A stretch of DNA of 34,146 bases from an uncultured Bacteroidota bacterium (lineage in GTDB: Bacteria > Bacteroidota > Bacteroidia > Chitinophagales > Chitinophagaceae): contig CAIRES010000030.1 of the NCBI GenBank assembly GCA_903877645.1, forward strand, positions 1 through 34,146, written 5' to 3'. Both the position numbers and the translations under genes were made by a program. Below, in pieces: positions 32,068-34,146 of this stretch. Below the pieces are notes generated by a model. The model ran no database searches, had not been told where the DNA came from, and worked only from the letters and a program-made list of their open reading frames with translations. Position 1 is the stretch's first letter. Each line of letters starts with the position of its first letter.

Positions 32068-32757
32068 ATGAAAATACTGAATATAAGAACGATATGCCTG
32101 CTACTGACCTTTTGTTGTGTTGCTTACAATAGCTATAGTGTTACCGACACATTAAATGGGAAAAAACCTATAGCTGTATTATTGCAACTACCATCTGAGC
32201 ATAACAGGATAGAAGCACTAACAAAAGATAGAAGATATAGCGATCTTGACCAGGTCATCAAAGATGCCATTGGTGTCAAAACAGCAATGATCAATGATTT
32301 TACCGATAATTATGATCAGTGCCCAGTTTACTATTATATGGACACCAATGCATACCTGATTCAAAAAAAACAGTTCGCAGGCATATTGCTTGATAAGGAT
32401 GGCAATCCTAAAAAAAATATCATTATTGACAGTACAACCACAAATTATCTAATTGCATATTATGGTTATCCGCTTGACGGGCCTATGAATGAGGAGGATG
32501 ACAAAGACAAAGATCCCCATACTGCTTACATCATAGTAATGGGAAGAGGTTTAATAATCCTGAACAGTAATTTCAAACAGGTACACTACTTTTTAAAAAG
32601 AGGATACGACAACCTTTTCATTAATTTCCATATCCAAAAGAAGTATTATTATTTTTCAAAAAAGTTTGATATAGAATACTACCCGTTTGCCGGCCATTTC
32701 AGTAAATCAAATTTAGATCGGTATGGCAAGTCGATAAAGGATGATCAGAGTAAATAA
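32068..32757 (+). CDS. Secreted protein of unknown function
   Basis: From the ATG at 32068 the product has 229 residues with a signal peptide (MKILNIRTICLLLTFCCVAY, cut near NSYS). The mature part is polar and rich in Asp, Lys and Tyr, with SEHNRIEALTKDRRYSDLDQ, an acidic NEEDDKDKDPH stretch and a final YYYFSKKFDIEYYPF. I do not recognise the family. Codon use is more AT-rich than in most neighbours. It is monocistronic and divergent from the YdeI-family gene. Confidence 0.65.
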   Translation: MKILNIRTICLLLTFCCVAYNSYSVTDTLNGKKPIAVLLQLPSEHNRIEALTKDRRYSDLDQVIKDAIGVKTAMINDFTDNYDQCPVYYYMDTNAYLIQKKQFAGILLDKDGNPKKNIIIDSTTTNYLIAYYGYPLDGPMNEEDDKDKDPHTAYIIVMGRGLIILNSNFKQVHYFLKRGYDNLFINFHIQKKYYYFSKKFDIEYYPFAGHFSKSNLDRYGKSIKDDQSK

Positions 32758-32842
32758 AAACGAACAGATGCTGATTTTGGAGCACAGCCCTTCACCCTAT
32801 CTTTAGCTTATGCATTTACTTTGAATCATTGTGATCGTAGTA

Positions 32843-33937
32843 TTAATCCCTGCCCATTTTCTTCAGCATACGCCCGTGCTGCACCAGTGCATTAACAAAG
32901 GTAGGCATCACTTTATATGGCAGGCCATATTGCTCAGCTGTTTGTTTTACAATAACAGCGATCTTGGGATAGTGTACATGTGAGATATGCGGGAACAGGT
33001 GATGCTCTACCTGGTAATTCAATCCACCGATGAACCAGAACATGATGCGGCTACGCGGAGAAAAATCGGCTGTATTCAACAACTGGTGTATCGCCCAACT
33101 GTTTTCCATTTTACGGTCGTCGGGAGTTATAGGAAATTCAGATGATTCGAGCACATGGGCCAATTGAAAGATACAGGACAGTGAAAGACCCGCTGTGAAA
33201 TGCAGCAATAGGAAGCCCATCACTACCATCTGCCAGGACATACCGGAGAACATAATAGGGAGTACGAGTGCATAAGTAAAATAGATAACCTTGTAAATGC
33301 TTAATTCCAACAATGCTTTGCGCAGGCTGATCTTTTCCTTCTTGAGCAATCCTTTCTTTTCATACAGGAACAGCAGACGATAATCTTTGTATGTAACCCA
33401 CTGCAGGGTAAGCAGACAATACAGGAACCATGCATAGATATGCTGAAACCTGTGCATCTTCAGCTTCTTAGTTTCCGGGTGAAAGCGCATAAGGCCGCCG
33501 GTGTCTATATCTTCATCAAGGCCTTCTATGTTAGTGTAGGTATGGTGCAGTATGTTGTGCTGTATCCTCCAAGTCACATCATAGCCGCCTACTACATTTA
33601 CCACATCGCCAATGATCTTGTTTACTGTTTTATTATCGGAATAAGAACCGTGATTAGAATCGTGATGCACAGCGCAACCAATGCCTACCATGCCGAGGCC
33701 GGTAAGAAACCACAGGCCAAAGAATACCCAGGCACTATGCGCGCCAACACCCACAATGATGAGCGTCATTGGAACAAAGAACAAAGCGAGCATGGCCACA
33801 GTCTTTAACCACAGTGCCCTGTTGCCACTCATGCTTACTTTATTTTCGGTAAAAAAAGTGTCTATGTTTTTCTTTAGTGTATCGTAGAAACCTTCTCCAT
33901 TCTTCGGCGCAAAACGCACTATATTCAGTTTGCTCAC
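32843..33937 (-). CDS. Fatty acid desaturase (acyl-lipid/acyl-CoA, front-end-like)
   Basis: The 364-residue membrane protein has the three histidine boxes of membrane desaturases: HDSNH (92-96), HNILHH (127-132) and QVEHH (309-313). The first residue of the third box is Gln, as in front-end (delta-5/delta-6-type) and linoleoyl-CoA-like desaturases, but no cytochrome b5 domain is fused. Hydrophobic segments lie at about 44-65, 69-90, 168-184 and 215-258. It inserts a double bond using a diiron centre and oxygen, adjusting membrane fluidity. The start is a GTG at 33937, since no ATG is available before residue 36. The next minus-strand gene upstream ends 84 bases away. Confidence 0.9.
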   Translation of the reverse strand: MSKLNIVRFAPKNGEGFYDTLKKNIDTFFTENKVSMSGNRALWLKTVAMLALFFVPMTLIIVGVGAHSAWVFFGLWFLTGLGMVGIGCAVHHDSNHGSYSDNKTVNKIIGDVVNVVGGYDVTWRIQHNILHHTYTNIEGLDEDIDTGGLMRFHPETKKLKMHRFQHIYAWFLYCLLTLQWVTYKDYRLLFLYEKKGLLKKEKISLRKALLELSIYKVIYFTYALVLPIMFSGMSWQMVVMGFLLLHFTAGLSLSCIFQLAHVLESSEFPITPDDRKMENSWAIHQLLNTADFSPRSRIMFWFIGGLNYQVEHHLFPHISHVHYPKIAVIVKQTAEQYGLPYKVMPTFVNALVQHGRMLKKMGRD

Positions 33938-33957
33938 TATGCTCTGTTTTTATGGTG

Positions 33958-33965
33958 TAAAGATA
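33958..33965 (-). promoter_or_regulatory. Possible -7 box of the desaturase gene
   Basis: TATCTTTA on the minus strand is a one-base variant of TAnnTTTG, 20 bases before the GTG start. Confidence 0.35.
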
Positions 33966-34021
33966 TGAAAAAAAGCTCATCCAGCCTAATGATGATGATA
34001 CTGAGTTATACCAATTAGACA

Positions 34022-34144
34022 TTAAAAGACGGCAAAGTAATTTTCAAGGTAATAGTCATAGGATGTTATAGATTTTATGGTTTCACTTTTCAGATCAACA
34101 ATAATTTGCGATAAGCGCAGGGAAAGATCGTCGAGTGTTTTGAA
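34022..34144 (-). CDS. C-terminal end of an unidentified protein (partial)
   Basis: A minus-strand frame is open from the right edge to a TAA at 34022-34024. Its 40 visible residues read FKTLDDLSLRLSQIIVDLKS, then ETIKSITSYDYYLENYFAVF. The composition is protein-like, helical with an aromatic end, but no family is recognised. Most of the gene lies outside the window. Confidence 0.4.
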   Translation of the reverse strand, partial: FKTLDDLSLRLSQIIVDLKSETIKSITSYDYYLENYFAVF

Positions 34145-34146
34145 AA

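Overview
The window looks like a chromosomal segment of a Bacteroidota bacterium, probably of the Chitinophagaceae/Sphingobacteriia type. The evidence is a giant secreted protein with a C-terminal type IX secretion (T9SS) sorting domain, promoters with the Bacteroidota -7 box TAnnTTTG in front of many genes, few Shine-Dalgarno sequences, several FKBP-type isomerases of the kind linked to gliding genes, and gene families typical of the phylum. Coding density is high. The only mobile DNA is the end of an IS3-family element at the left edge.

Layout. 1-794: IS3-family element end, an open frame cut by it, and a tRNA-Met with promoter and terminator on the minus strand. 795-4976: a TetR regulator with a candidate operator, followed by four YceI-family lipocalin-like proteins, a four-helix membrane protein and a FrnE-like DsbA-family thiol oxidoreductase. 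This resembles a regulated envelope or isoprenoid/quinone stress cassette. 5263-12420: a 2385-residue T9SS surface protein built from 20 tandem repeats of about 89 residues, each with a cysteine pair. 12421-12804: a strong terminator and two small minus-strand genes of 42 and 49 codons. 13019-15381: ribosomal proteins L11, L1, L10 and L7/L12, with structured spacers and, unusually, neither secE-nusG upstream nor rpoBC downstream. 15565-16889: a small SET-domain protein and about 0.9 kb of non-coding, decayed repeats.

16890-20234: a subclass B3-like metallo-beta-lactamase, an outer-membrane-type protein, a second MBL-fold hydrolase and ndk. 20482-26005: one probable operon of nrnA (DHH phosphoesterase), three FKBP-type peptidyl-prolyl isomerases with one to three FKBP-like domains, and an M1 zinc aminopeptidase. 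26195-28819: mutS. 28826-34146: a GNAT acetyltransferase, several envelope proteins of unknown function (one a collagen-like lipoprotein), a YdeI/OmdA-family protein, a fatty acid desaturase and the tail of one further gene.

The common theme outside the housekeeping genes is the cell envelope: periplasmic folding (FKBPs, FrnE), lipid or isoprenoid handling (YceI, desaturase) and T9SS surface display. No CRISPR array, prophage or recognised defence system was seen. The best candidates for under-described biology are the four-YceI/FrnE cassette, the 20-repeat surface protein, the domain-multiplying FKBP cluster, the two small genes beside the ribosomal operon, and the large inverted repeat between rplJ and rplL.
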